A DNA stretch of 64,000 bases, from positions 2,790,001 to 2,854,000 of the forward strand of contig NW_026960611.1 of NCBI RefSeq assembly GCF_021018805.1, given 5' to 3'. The position numbers and the translations under genes are program-made. This document shows, piece after piece, positions 11,461 to 24,139 of the stretch. This DNA comes from Prinia subflava. Lineage: Eukaryota > Chordata > Aves > Passeriformes > Cisticolidae. The notes beneath the pieces were generated by a model. That model was not told where the DNA came from. It was given only the letters and a program-made list of their open reading frames with translations, and did not search any database. The stretch's first letter is position 1; each line of letters begins with the position of its first letter.

Positions 11461-13761
11461 TCATTCATCTCCTTAGCACAACACGGAACATGGATAACTG
11501 CTAGGCTAAACTTATTCCTGAATAAGAGTATGTTTAATACCCAGGAAAGGACCTGTGGTTTCTACTAAGTGAACTGCAGATAAATTGATTGCAAAAAAAA
11601 AAAATCAAAATAAGATACATGGTGTATGGCAGATTTCACCTTGATATCATTCATGTTGGGAAGAAATGGTCAGAGATAAGTGAAACAACAGCAAAATAGT
11701 TTTCTACAAGCAAATATCCCTAGGTTATAAAGCTCACCTTCATCAGTTTGGCACAATTTAATTACATTATTAAAGATTTTCTTGCAAATCATTGTATAAT
11801 TTGGCAAATTTGAGTAAAGTCAGTAATTACCAGCACAACTGCATTCCTAAGTTGCAAATTAATTGTTTTATTGAGTGTCATTGCTCTGTATTTGGGAAAC
11901 TATCACATTTCAGGTAAATGTAACATGCCAGCATGACAGAAAACTATAACACATATAACACATATAAGCACATTCCTTGGGTTTTTTGCAATATTGTAAT
12001 GAGCTATGAGACTAGGAAAAGCTGATAACCATTTCTTGGTTTGTGCTCATGTATTGCCATTTCATACAATGACAGTAAAAGTAATTCAGGCTGTTAAAGA
12101 TAAGCACAAGCAAATCAGATAGATGGAAGAAACTTCCCTCCTTCATCCCCATCTCATCTGTTTCAGTAGCTTAGAGCATCTTTCTGGAGTTTCATGTCTC
12201 CTCATCCCCATGACAGCTTGGGGCAGGAAAAACACCTCCACTAGCACCCACACCGGGTCCAGTGGCTCCTGTCTGGTCCATGTTGGGCTACACCACTGCA
12301 GAGCAAATTTTGTCAGGGAGGCTGTCAGGGAGGTTTTGAGCCACTCCATTATCAGCTCTGAAGTCAGCCCAGCCTGCTTCCTTGGACAGCTGTGCCAGAT
12401 GTGCTGCATGGAAAGGAGGCTTAGCAAACTCACCTTCTCTGCAAAACCACATTCTATTGCTTCCCAGTCATTTAAATGTTACTGTCTGGCCTCTCAGATG
12501 AAATGTTTTTGTAGGACCCCTAATATGAGGAAGATAGCATGGTATTTTTCCTCATGAGTAAACAATTGGATTTATCTCAGGATAAGTTTCTGAGTAGGGC
12601 ACTGTAAAGACATCCTTGTACTCTTGTGGAATAGGGAAATTTTACTCCAAGTCAGAGTTCCAGCACACCAGAACAGCAGAGGATACTGGAACACTTTTGT
12701 GCTTTGAAAGTGTCAAGGCTGGCAGGAGGGACACTTGAATATACAGTCACCATTACAGACGACTCAACAATATTTCACGTATGACAACACCAATCCTTAA
12801 GATGCATTTGAAGGTAAGAATTTCTATAGGGGGAAAAACTGAGCTTCAGAGGCCAAACTTATTTAAGGCCAGTTAAAAGCTGAGGGTAAAGCCAAGCCCA
12901 GACCTTAAGTTACAAGTCACAGTCTCATAATTTTCTTAAAAAACATTGTTTCATCAAAATAAAATTAGTTATTTCCCCTCAGTTCAAAAATGTTTCATGG
13001 GAACAATTCTTTTCCCTTGCCAACAGAACTATTCAGATGTGACCAAAAGTCAAACCATCTCAATAATGTGAATTGCTTTAGGTGACTTGTTTCTTTCTCT
13101 CTGCTTTACCTCTTGGTAGATGTCTGCCTGACCTCTTCCAAACTCTGATTTCAAATAGAAATTCCAGCAGTGCCCCATAGAGGCCAATTTGATTTGATGA
13201 TTGCAGGAGACAGAGAGGATAAAGTTAATAAAGTTATCAGAGTGCAAATAGCCATTACATGTTATTTAATGTTTCTTCTCTTCAAAACGGTCACAAGGAT
13301 CATCTTCCATTTCTCTTATGAGGAAAATCAAGCATTAAGGAAAGGAACATTTGTGTCAAGTTCACTTCACTGCTGAAGTGCAGAAAAAATGCAGAAAATT
13401 CCTATCACTGGCTAATGACTGCATCATACTTTGTTGAACTGTAGCTAAAAATAGATGGATTAATTAAATACTCCTAATAAGAATCAAAATGTAAAGAAAG
13501 CTCTAAGTCCTTTCCTTCTTCAAAAAGATAAGGAATAAGAAGGTGTCATCTGGCAACTAATCACCACACAGCTGCTACTTCATTCCCCACCGCATGTGGT
13601 GGGGGAAAGGATCAGAAGGGCAAAACTGAGAAAACTTGTGGATTGAGATAAAGATACTTTAATAGGTAAAGCAAAAGCTGTGCATGCAAGCAATACATAA
13701 CAAATGCCTTCAATATTTCCCAAGTGCTTAGCCATCCCTAGGAGACCAGGGCTCAATTTTC
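11461..13761. other. Unassigned AT-rich intergenic DNA
   Basis: No repeat or gene was recognised. The longest frame (12123-12557, 144 codons) has no domain and is probably spurious. Confidence 0.45.
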
Positions 13762-13766
13762 AGCAC

Positions 13767-14460
13767 TGTGATAAATGACATGGGGTAATTCGTGTTTATG
13801 ATGTATATAAAATATAAATTAAGCAATACTCTGAAAAAGGAATGGTAAAAGTCAGTCGGGCTTGGGACAAACAAGTTTTGAGATGGACAATTGCCTCTGC
13901 CGGGAACCTGGGGATAGACAATACCTCTGCTGGGAAACTGGGTACTACAAGATTTGCAATAGAAAAGAAGGAGGGTCCAAGACAGATGGGTCCTCTCAGG
14001 CGGTGGAACTGTGAACGATCCAGCATTAGGACCGATATGGATCTTGCTCCACCATCTGGGGGATGCGTCCCAATACACGATTCCGAGAAACTGAATGGAT
14101 CTCAATACATGATTCTGAGAAACCGAATTAATATTCATCCTCTCTGGGAAGAACTATTCAACAGACTGGGCACAGAAGAAGAACTCCCATGAATATGAAG
14201 GAAAAGAAGAAAGACAAAGATGTGGAGAAATTCTCTGCCCCCGGCTAAATAAACTGTATATAAGCAAACCCCGAAAAGGACTGAACTTGTGAACAGGGGA
14301 GTTACGGTGCCCTAGAGGCCGTAGCTAAGGTTCACCCAGTGCCGATCCCGGGACTCGACACTGAACTTTTGATTGTTGGCTGACCCGAAATTCTGTTTGT
14401 TAATTCTTTAAAATTAATAAAATAATTTTTTAATTTGGAATTGGCTAAAAGTTTACAACA
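13767..14460 (+). repeat. Solo LTR, flanked by AGCAC target duplication
   Basis: A 694-bp unit begins TGTGATAAATGAC and ends gtttacaaca. The 5-bp repeat agcac at 13762-13766 and 14461-14465 defines it exactly. It contains tgtatataagc (TATA), cacccagtgccgatcccggg and a late AATAAA. The same blocks occur in the 5' LTR of the ERV1-like provirus at 15,656-17,693, so both belong to one LTR group. Confidence 0.9.
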
Positions 14461-14465
14461 AGCAC

Positions 14466-15655
14466 AAATCCCAAACACAGCCCCACACAGGCTACTATGA
14501 AGAAATTTAACTCTTTAATCTAAAAGTAGCATTTCTACTTACGAAAAAAAAGAAAAAACAAGCTTGACTTCCATGTCCACTTTTTCATTTTGGGGCTCTA
14601 GTTTTTTAAGTATCTTCCACCATATAATGAGTTTCTACATGGTAACAAAGTGATTGCATCTACAACCCAAAGGCAAATCAAAGTCCAAATGTGTTTCATC
14701 TTCAAGGTACTTAACATGCACATAATCAGATTTAAGTCTAAATTAGGAAAAATTACATTACGCATATATGCTTTGTGCATTTCTGACTCTACTCAAAATT
14801 TTGATCTTCATATATCTGCTACTCATACGAAATAACACATTGTCTTTATGTCAAAAAGCATTTTCATTAAAAGTCTAGAACTTCTGTTATAAGTATGCCA
14901 CCTTTGTGTCTGCAGGCTGAAATTAAAGTTATTTAAAGTGGCTGAAAAACATGACTGGCGATTTTACAAGCAATCAGAGGAAGGTAGAAGGTGTAAATTA
15001 GAAAGATTATGACACAAATAACTGTGAATTCTTGTGCTAACCAATTACCAGCATACAAAGTACAATCTTTTTTTCTGTACCATTTTCTGCAGAACAGTAT
15101 CAATGATCTGGCAAAAATTTATGCTCCAGGGAAAGGTAGATTGGGAAGATAATTGGATAGAGAGAAATAATTATAGCCTACAAAATCCTCTTCTGTCAGG
15201 ATATGGATACAAATTTGGTCCATGATCAACTGCTACTGAAAGATACTGTCAGGTTAGTAATGTTCACGGACATTGTCATCTCCAGTTCATTTCTTAGAAG
15301 TCATTAATTAATACATCTGCTTTGGAGGTCTGAAGAAATAAAATGAAAAATGGAACTGGAAGTCAGCTGGGGACTACCTGGCTACTCCAAACAAGTTCAA
15401 ATCATACAGATATTAAAGAAATACTTTAAGAGTGAGTTATAAGTACTTCAAGTCTACCACCAGACCCATTTGACATCCATAACTGCCACTTTCCAATGAG
15501 AACTTGATATTTGTATTTGTCTAATGAAGTGTTATGCTACTTTAAGGACAAAAAGATCACCTTCATATGAAGACTGCTTTATTATGCAGCAGCATCTAAA
15601 ATGGACTCTCTTCTCTGAGGATATTTATAGTTCCATTTTTCATTGCCATCAGTAC
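14466..15655. other. Unassigned AT-rich DNA
   Basis: Nothing recognised between the solo LTR and the next provirus. Confidence 0.45.
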
Positions 15656-17693
15656 TGTAATATATGATATAATTCGTGTTCATTTAATATAAGTGTATAA
15701 GCACCGATGTTCATGTGATATGATTTATCAATGGTATAAGTTCAGCACATTTTAGAAGGAATACGGTAGCAGTCACCAGGGCTTGAAAATAAAGTGAAAA
15801 AGGATTGAGAATTAAAAAAAGCCCTTGCTCAAAACTTGGGCAAGGACCATAATTTACAACAGAAAGGAGGGTGGCCATGTGTCATGGGTTGGCACTGGCC
15901 AGATGCTAATGCACCCATGAATATGTGTTTTTTCCTGACAACTACTGTGGGATGTGATCAAGAACAGAGCAGAGCAGCCCCAGAACTTAAAAACAAACAA
16001 ACAAAAAAAACTTTATTAAACTACATAAGAACAGAAATAGAAAAGAAAAAACCAACCAAACAAACAAAATAACACCTAAACACACAAAAACAGAAATGAA
16101 AACCTCCCAGAACATTTCTTCTCCTCCCCCCATTTTCCACCCCTTACACATTACCCTCCATAAACCAAAACCCTGGGTTATAAATCAAACAATCACCACT
16201 CAAAAAAACCTAATCTCCAATTCAGCAAGGGAGAGAGGAGCCTCTCTGGCACCACAGACTGCACCCCAGAAAACACAGGTCTACCCCTTATGTGTTTCCA
16301 TGTCACCCATGGCACCACCCGGAGAGGTCTGCCGTGGTGACACTCTTTTCCATGTCCAGTGCTCTCACCACTGTCCATGGGCCAAAGCTGCATATAGGGC
16401 TCTTTTAAGGACGCTTGCATGCCGAGCTCTCCCCATCTTTCCCCTGGGGCCGAGGGTTTCCAGGAACAGAAATCTTCTCTTCTCTGTTCGCTCCACTCTT
16501 ACAGTGTCAGTCACTGCAGCAAAGTCCAGCTGGCTGCATCCACCCAAATGCAGTTTATGTTCCAAAGAGACTCAAGTTCAGTCTATGGCTAACATTATGC
16601 AAGAAAAGTCCAGCCTAAAAGCCACTCCTCTTCATCACTGCTCGTTCTAGTATTCTTTTCATCTTCCTTTGTCATCTCAGTCCTAAGCTGTCTCTCTCTT
16701 CTTACAAACCACCAGCCATGAGGATCAATGTCTGGGAAAAGTTTCCTTCTGCCTCAGAAACAGTTAATAGTTCTTGGCTCCCGGCAGGGCTGCAGGCTCA
16801 CGCACTCGCAGGCTCGGCAACTCCCACACACAGCTGGGCACCTTCTCCCAGGGGGGGGGGGACGGGACAGGACGGAAGGCACCTCCACAGTTCTCCACCC
16901 CTCCATCCTGGATGGGGACAGCTCAGCTCCAGTCCCTTTCACTGTCTTCCCCCCCTGGGGAACCGGCTTACCTCAGCCCGGCCACATAGTTCCCCTCCCC
17001 CACCCAGCCTTGTAAGCTGGGCAGGGGAGGAAGAGAAGATGCTTCTCTGCTGAAACCGGAACCCAAAAAGAGAAAGTACCTCTGGGAGACCTTGCTTTTA
17101 ACTCCTTGTGTTCTCAGAGGCGTGTCCAACCCCTCAGTGGCTACTCTAGGTGACAGCATAAAACCTGACCACTGATTGGTTTGCCCACAACTTCCTGGAA
17201 AATTCACCTCCCCCTCAACCACGACACCATTTGAAGAGATAAGCCCACTCTGGAGATGGACTCACCAATGACTGACGATTATCGCCAGATATGGATCTAG
17301 ACTCCATCAGCCGGTGTGTGCATCCCAATACAGGATTCCTCGAAATCAAATCACGTATTTCTCTCTTCTGGGAAATCAAATCAACTGTACCAGCAGTGAG
17401 AACAGAATTTCATGAATTTGGAGAAAGAGTGGGAAAAGGACAAAAGAAGTATGAAGAAATTCCCTGTCCGGCCAAAACTGTATATAAGCTGACTCTGCGG
17501 GGACTGGAATTGTGAACAAGGGGGCTATGGTGCGATAGAGGCTGTAGCTAGGTTCACCCAGTGCCGATCCCGGGCTCGACACTGACCTTGTTTGTGGCTT
17601 TTTCATTTTGCAAATTTTGTTTCCAAATTTTATTTTTGTAAATTATTAATAAAATTCTTTTTTATTAATTGGATTGGCTATGTATTTATAACA
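15656..17693 (+). repeat. 5' LTR of ERV1-like provirus, split by another LTR
   Basis: The LTR starts near TGTAATATATGATAT (15,656), aligned to the start of the solo LTR at 13,767. It runs to 15,879, is interrupted by the ERVL-type LTR at 15,880-17,226, and resumes through ctgtatataagctgac (TATA region) and ttaataaaattc to the end gtatttataaca at 17,693. Without the insertion it is about 686 bp, close to the 694 bp of the solo copy. A primer binding site follows four bases later. Confidence 0.8.
15880..17226 (-). repeat. ERVL-type solo LTR, copy 1 (inside ERV1-like LTR)
   Basis: A 1347-bp unit runs from TGTCATGGGTTGGCAC to AACCACGACA. Flanks ccatg (15875-15879) and ccatt (17227-17231) look like a 5-bp duplication with one change. 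Its own sense is minus, because an AATAAAG polyadenylation signal reads on that strand in the 60-kb copy and its counterpart here lies near 16,010-16,020. Two further copies are at 31,240-32,298 and 60,266-61,644. The TGTC...GACA termini and 5-bp duplication fit avian ERVL LTRs. Confidence 0.85.
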
Positions 17694-17697
17694 ATCT

Positions 17698-17715
17698 TGG
17701 GGACTCATCCGGGAT
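17698..17715 (+). promoter_or_regulatory. Primer binding site, tRNA-Pro-like
   Basis: The 18-mer tggggactcatccgggat begins four bases after the LTR end. From knowledge of retroviral primer sites it differs at two positions from the tRNA-Pro type used by many gammaretroviruses. This supports an ERV1/gamma-like assignment. Confidence 0.7.
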
Positions 17716-18371
17716 CCAGTTTTTGGGGTCTACGGTCCCCCTCTTTCCATCCGGGAGGCACCCCGCTGATTTAGTGGCCCGGTGGAATGGGGAGATCTCA
17801 TGGAACCGACTGGACATACCTAACCAATCAGAAAAAGCCACAAGCAAAAGGGATAAGAGGTGGCTCAGGGGCTCTTGGAAAACTCAGGGAGGACTCAGGG
17901 TAAGGGGTCCTTGGAACCATGGTAAGTATTGCGTGGTTGAGTGGAGTGACTGAGCGTGAGTGAGACTTGATATTATCACGAGGCGAGTGCGGACCCCAGG
18001 ATCACAGTTCCATTGTCCCGCGAGGGAGACGATCGGTCCTGGGTGAAGCAAGTGACTTATCTCACATAAAAGTCCTATCCAGGGAAGGGTCGGACATCAG
18101 TCACGGTGGCTAAAAGGGAAGGAATGTCCTTGGGAGTTTAAAGGCTGGTAAACCCTTTTAGTCCAGGACCAGGGCAGATCCAGGAGAATTAGGAAAATAG
18201 AGAGCTCATCACCAGGTGAAACCCTCCTTGTCGGACCCTTGCGGGGCTAGTAGTCTGGTGATACCGGAATCAGGAAATTGGTGACATGGTACCGGGTAAG
18301 TTCAGGATTTGTGAAGTCAGAAAAACCAAGACTTCAAGGGTGATAGGTTAAACTGCAGTAGCCTAGACAAC

Positions 18372-19998
18372 ATGGGACAGCAAAAGAGTAAGTCTCTAAA
18401 GAAAACAGAGGAGAAATCCTCTGAGAAACTGAAGGATAGCACCCCAGAAATCCCATGGGAAAGCCCACTGGGGTGGTTACTGGAGCGTTGGGACGATTGT
18501 CCCGTGAAAAGGAAGAAATCTAAGGAAAAGATTATTCATTTCTGCTTAGAAGTCTGGGGAAGAGATACGGGATCATGTTTGGCCTGTGTTTGGTACGTTT
18601 GAGCAATGGACCTGTAGAGCTTTGTGCACTTATGTAGCTGGCAAACAGACACGGGATGATGAAGAGTATGAGTACGCTAAGGTGTGGGAAAGGGTGGACT
18701 TCAGGCTCTTTCCAATAAAGACCAAAAAACTTAGCAGGGCTCGAGATAGAACATGGGTTCCCCTTGATAATTTACCATCACCTTACCTACAGCCCTTACC
18801 CCAACCTGCACCCTTTCCAGCACTCCCGGGACCCCCACCCCAGCCCCTGCAGGTGGCTCGGGCCCCTCTGCTGGGGGCCTCGGCACCGCCTTGGGAGCAA
18901 CAACCCCCACCAGCAGGGACCCAGCCCCCACCTCCTTCCCAGCCCCAGGACATCTTACCCTCAGAACACCCACCTCCCGAACTGGACTCGGCACCCCCTC
19001 CCACCCCGACCCCTCCATAAGCCTTCCGAAAGCAACCTCCACACTACCAGTCAAGAGGACGTGGCGGAAACCAAAGAGGATAGGTGAAGAGGTCAGTGAA
19101 GAGGAGGAGGATAGGCACAATCTCTTTCCCCTAAGGGAAGTGCCATCCGTCCCCAGAGTGATCGGATACGTGAACGTACCGATCAGTGCTGGAGATGTAA
19201 GGGCTTTTAAGAAGGAGATGGGAAAATTAATGGATGACCCTCTAGGGGTCTCGGATAGACTGGATGAGTTTCTGGATGAGTATCTATTCATATGACGACC
19301 TCACCGCAATCCTAAGATCCTTATTTAATACAGAGGAAAGAGAATTAATTAGGCAGGCAGGAATGCGGGAGTGGGAGCACCGGAATCCCCAGGGCACAAC
19401 AAGGGAGCAGAAGTGGCAGAGTCAGAGACCAAATTGGGATGCCCAGACGGAGGATGGCAGGCAGAATATGATGGATTAAAGGGACATAATAATACAAGGT
19501 GTGAGAGAAGCCGTGCCAAGGGGGCAGAACATCAGTAAGGCATTTGGGGAATGTCAAGGGAAGGATGAGACCCCTTCAGAATGGTTGGACAGGTTAAGGA
19601 AGAGTTTGCAGATGTATTGGGGAATGGACCCGAATTCCCCTGTAGGGGAGGTGTTGTTGAAAACGCAGTTTGTGGCAAAATCATGGGAAGATATACGGAG
19701 GAAACTTGAGAAAATTGAGAACTGGCAAGATAAGGGGTTGCAGGAGCTGCTTAGGGAAGCCCAAAAGGTGTACATGAGAAGGGAGGAGGAGAGACAGAAG
19801 GTACAGGCAAAGGTGTTAGTTGCTGCTGTCAGGGATGTGCAGAGGCAGGATTGGCCCTGTGATTCTGGAAGAGAGATCGCTCTCAGAAGAGGAAACTACC
19901 ACTGCCGAGAAGGGACTCCAATAGTCAGAGGGAAAGCCCCAAATGCTATTACTGCAAGCAGAGGGGGCATTTCAAGAGGAATTGCAAAAAGAGATTAA
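18372..19998 (+). pseudogene. gag: gag of ERV1-like provirus, frameshifted
   Basis: The start at 18,372 encodes MGQQKSKS, with Gly-2 as expected for a myristoylated matrix. The frame is then broken repeatedly: matrix to about 18,600, a proline-rich linker in another frame (18,586-19,018), a charged segment (to 19,295), and capsid pieces in a third register (19,264-19,479 and 19,501 onward). Capsid is identified by a major homology region around QGKDETPSEWLDRLRKSL. The nucleocapsid zinc knuckle CYYCKQRGHFKRNC lies at 19,944-19,985, in yet another frame from the preceding capsid. Several frameshifts and stops make it inactive. Order and content are gammaretrovirus-like. Confidence 0.8.
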
Positions 19999-20400
19999 AA
20001 GTTTTGAAGATATTTCAGGAAGATTAGGGAAGTCTGAGGCTCTTCATTTTGGGGTCAAAAACATCTAAGGAGCCCTTGATAAAATTGAGAATAGGACCTA
20101 ATAGGGAGGAGGTGACCTTCCTAGTTGACTCAGGAGCTGAACGCTCCACGGTTCAGAAATTACCAAAGGGGTGCAAATGGAGTAGGGACACCATGATGGT
20201 GATAGGAGCAAAGGGGGAGCCCTTTAAGGTTCCAGTTATTAAAGATGTAGAAATAGAATCAGAAAATAAGATTTGAAGAATATTTTACTGGTGGATGAGG
20301 CAGATTACAATCTGTTGGGAAGGGACTTGATTGTGGCTTTAGGAATAAATGTAATAGTTCAGGGACCAGACTTGGTAGTAAGTTTATATAAATTGACAGA
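19999..20400 (+). pseudogene. pro: Protease region of ERV1-like provirus
   Basis: The aspartic protease active-site segment FLVDSGAERS (D-S-G-A) is encoded near 20,122-20,150, within a frame open from about 20,049 to 20,276. A stop at 20,274-20,276 marks a frameshift, and the flap-to-C-terminal part (NLLGRDLIVALG, near 20,310) continues in another frame. A retropepsin processes Gag-Pol, but this copy is broken in its middle. It is followed without a gap by the linker to reverse transcriptase (DPIVW). Confidence 0.75.
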
Positions 20401-22440
20401 GGAAGATGAGAATAAGGTAGATCCTATAGTTTGGCACACCCAGGGAGGAGGGGGGAGATTAGAAATGGAACCAATTTCCATTGAAATTCAGAGACCGGAG
20501 GAACCCACCAGAATAAAGCAATACCCCATTTCCATGGAGGGAAGAAAAGGACTAAAACCCATAATTGATGACCTAGTAAAACGGGGAATTTTAGAACCGT
20601 GCCTGTCCAGGCATAACACCCCGATTCTGGCAGTGAGAAAAACTGATGGAAGTTTTAGGTTGGTTCAGGATCTGAGGGCGGTGAATCAGAGGACGAAAAC
20701 CAGCTTCCCTGTAGTTGCTAACCCATAAACCCTCCTGAATCAGATCTCCCATGAGGACACTTGGTACAGTGTAATAGATCTCAAGGACGCTTTTTGGACT
20801 TGCCCTCTAGCTGAAGATAGTCGGGATTATTTTGCTTTCCAGTGGGAGAATCCGGAGACAAATAGGAGACAGCAGTTCCGATGGACATCCCTGCCCCAGG
20901 AGTTTACTGATTCCCCCAGTCTGTTTGGGCAAGCGTTAGGGCAGTTGCTAAGCCAGTTCGTTCCAACGGAAGAAACAAAACTTTTGCAATACGTAGACGA
21001 TCTATTGATCGCTGGTCCTAGGGAGGAGGATGCAAGGGCAAGCACGATAGTGTTGTTGAATTTCTTAGGGGAAAAGGGACTGAAAGTGTCAAAATCAAAA
21101 CTGCATTTCACCAAGCAGGAGGTAAAATACTTGTGGCATTGGCTCACGAAGGGGAAAAAGAAGTTCGATCCCGATAGGATTGTGGGAATTATTGCATTAC
21201 CTCCTCTGCGGTAAAAAAGGGAGGTTAGGCAGTTGTTGGGACTTCTAGGGTATTGCAGACAATGTATTGAGGGATATAGTGAAAAGGTAAAGTTTTTGTA
21301 TGAGAAGTTGACCACAGATAGGATAAAGTGGACAGAGCAGGATGAGGCAAAATACGAAGAGTTAAAGGAGACACTGGTCACAGCTCCAGTATTGAGCCTT
21401 CCCGATGTAAGAAGGCAGTTTCAGTTGTTTGTGGATGTTAGCAATCATGCGGCATATGGGATGTTAATGCAGGACTGGGCAGGAATCAGGAAGCCGGTAG
21501 GGTATGTATCAAAGCTCTTAGACCCCGTGAGTCGAGGCTGGCCCACCTGCTTGCAGGCGATAGTCTCGATAGCACTATTAGTGGAGGAAGCCAAAAAGGT
21601 CACCTTAGTGGCGCCTCTGGTAGTGTATACCCCTCACAATGTAAGGAGTATACTGCAGCAAAAGACAGATAATGGGCTCACCGATGCTAGATTGCTAAAA
21701 TATGAGGCAATACTGATTCATTCACCAGATTTGGAGCTTCGGACAGCTGCTGCCTGAAACCCTGCCCAGTTCCTGTTCAGAGAGGTATCAGAGGAATGTA
21801 GTCATGATTATGCAGAGGTGGTAGACCTACAGACAAAGATAAGACCAGACTTGGAAGAAGAGGAGTTAGAGGAAGGGGAGAAATGGTTTGTGGATGGATC
21901 TGCAAGGGTTGTGGAAGGAAAAAGGAAATCAGGGTACGGGATAGTGGATGGAAAGATGGGGGAAGTAGTAGAGTCTGGACCTCTGAGAGCCGGCTGGTCA
22001 GCTCAGGCATGCGAATTATATGCAGTATTACAAGCACTCAGGAGACTGAAAGGAAGGAAAGGTACCATTTTTACTGCCTCCAAGTGTGCCTTTGGGGTAG
22101 TGCATACATTTGGGAAGATTTGGGAGGAAAGAGGGTTGGTTAGCACTCGAGGAAAAGGGCTGATCCATAAAGAATTAATCAGACAGATTTTGGAAGCGAT
22201 AAGGGAGACTGAGGCTATTTCTATTGTACATGTAAAGGGGCATCAGGCAGGCATACAGTTCTGGACCCGAGGAAACAACTTGGCAGACCAGGAGGCTAAG
22301 AAAGCTGCACTCCGCATGGTAGAAACCTCTGAGGTTCAGGAAAATAGCACACAGGAATACCCCTCCCATCTCGAAGGGTATAAGAAGATAAGAGGAAGGT
22401 GGGAGGAAGGAAAGTTAAAGCTACCAGATGGGAGGAAACT
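20401..22440 (+). pseudogene. pol: Reverse transcriptase-RNase H of ERV1-like provirus
   Basis: One reading frame runs through the region but is closed by TAA at 20,726-20,728, TAA at 21,212-21,214 and TGA at 21,755-21,757. Visible landmarks are the fingers segment LVQDLRAVNQ, the catalytic motif QYVDDLLI (YVDD at 20,990-21,001), the connection domain, and RNase H with KWFVDGSAR near 21,885 and VHVKGHQAG near 22,230. The RT motif set is gammaretrovirus-like and similar in kind to the minus-strand element at 42-47 kb. Point stops rather than large deletions inactivated this part. Confidence 0.85.
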
Positions 22441-23130
22441 CTTATCCAGGGATTACACCAGAAAAATCCTGCATAGGCTCCACCAACAGACCCATTGGGG
22501 GGCACAGGCACTTGCTGAGCAATTCCTAAAGTTCTTTGGGTGTAAGGGGATCTATGAGTTAGCAAAACAAGAGGTACAGGGATGTATGATATGTCAAAGG
22601 ATTAACCAGGCCAGGTCTCATCAGACTCAGCTAGAATGGCATATTGCCCATTCGGGAGGATTCAGGTGGACTTTACCGAGTTACCCAAGGTGGGCAGGTA
22701 TAGATACATATTAGTGATAGTAGATCAATTGACACATTGGGTGGAAGCCTTCCCTAGTTCCAGAGCTACGTCACAAACGGTATCCAGGATTTTATTAGAA
22801 GAGATCATCCCTTGATACAGCATAATAGATTACATAGACTCAGACCAGGGGACTCACTTTACCTCTAAAATTATTAGGCAATTGGCAGACACTGTAGGGA
22901 TCCTATGGGATTATCACACCCAGTGGCACCCCCAAAGTTCAGGGCAGGTAGAGCGAATGAATCAATCTTTGAAGGCTCAGTTGTCTAAGTTAATGCTGGA
23001 GACCAGGATGTCATGGATTAAGTGTCTCCCTCTAGCCCTGTTAAACATAAGAACGATGCCCAACTCATTGTTTGCTGAACCAGGAAAGATAATTATGTCA
23101 CCATATGTATCCACAGTTCTCACACCCTTT
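22441..23130 (+). pseudogene. pol: Integrase of ERV1-like provirus
   Basis: The N-terminal HHCC zinc domain is visible as LHRLHQQTH followed by CMICQR (22,470-22,600). A frameshift near 22,640 moves the catalytic core to another frame, where VDFTE supplies the first acid, DSDQGTHF the second and SGQVERMNQ the glutamate. A TGA interrupts the core near 22,813-22,815. The frame ends at 23,130. No env or complete 3' LTR follows; the next bases (tttaataaaatttgg) resemble only the last part of the LTR, so env and most of the 3' LTR are deleted. Confidence 0.8.
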
Positions 23131-24093
23131 TAATAAAATTTGGAAATTGGACAAAGCCTAAGAAAGGCAGCAAGGGATATTGAAACTCTGGTGGTGCAGC
23201 TCTCAAGCAAGGAATGACCAACTGAGTAGACTAAATTTCTCCACCCTGGGCAAGAGACAACTGAAGATATGTTGGATACAAAAGTGTGAATAACATACTG
23301 AGGATAAAGGGGGATTTATTATTCACTCTCTTCCAGTATAAGCATCAAGAGTATCAAATGAGGACAGCAAAGCCACAAATTAAAGGAAGTGGTTCTTCAG
23401 GCAATGGGTGGTAGAATTACCTGCTCAACATCCTTCCAAAGGACCTTGTTTCTGATAGAGGTTGTCAGGAGTTCAAGGACAGACAGAATGAAATGCTTGG
23501 AAGAAAGAACCATGAAAACCTTTTGAAACAGAGAGACAAACTACAGCAGGAAAAGCCTTGCTCTGCATGTGGTCCAAGAGCAGGGAAGTGTCATGTATGC
23601 TTTGCTGGAAACAGAAAATTGCACTAGATTAGACCTGTAAGCAGAACTAGTACAGCTGTGTTGATCAATGTTTTCCATGTTCAATATCTCTGTATATATT
23701 TCTGTCCATATAGTTACACTCCATCATTTTTGAGAACTCAAAGAGCACCTCCCTCAAAAAAGCTACGGGCAATAATCTTTCCCAGGTTTCAAATTAAGCT
23801 GTTTTGCCACAGTGTTCTTGCTCATCCCTCTCAGAAAGAGTGCCACAGCAAGGAGATTCCTGTGTCCTAAGACCTTCTGAACACATGGGAACTCTTTAAT
23901 ATCCTTTATGGAATAAATACATTATTTTTATTTAGGATGTTGACCCCCTAAGCACTTAGTTCTTTGGAGATTGTTCCCTTCCACTGAAGTAGAGTGGGGG
24001 AATAACCTTCTCTGAGGAGATATAAGGCAATCAGGTTGGGGTTTTTTTTTGTCACTAGAGGATGGGATAAATAAAAGTTATATAATATTAATC
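23131..24093. other. Unassigned DNA after truncated ERV1-like provirus
   Basis: The first ~30 bases may be an LTR-end remnant. The remainder shows nothing recognisable. Confidence 0.4.
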
Positions 24094-24139
24094 GCTTATT
24101 ATTATTATTACTACTATTATTATTATCATCATCATCAGC
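24094..24139. repeat. (TAT/TCA)n microsatellite
   Basis: Trinucleotide repeats of tat, tac and tca abut the LTR that follows. A further tcatcatcatca lies on the LTR's other side at 24,568-24,582. Confidence 0.85.

Noticed and set aside
12123..12557. 144-codon frame
   Set aside because: No domain, no homologous copy in the window, Cys- and Ser-rich chance composition.
16096..17053. Open frames of 111-184 codons near 16-17 kb
   Set aside because: They lie inside an ERVL-type LTR, and the other two copies do not preserve these frames.
18731..19291. 186-codon minus-strand frame
   Set aside because: Antisense of the proline-rich gag linker of the ERV1-like provirus.
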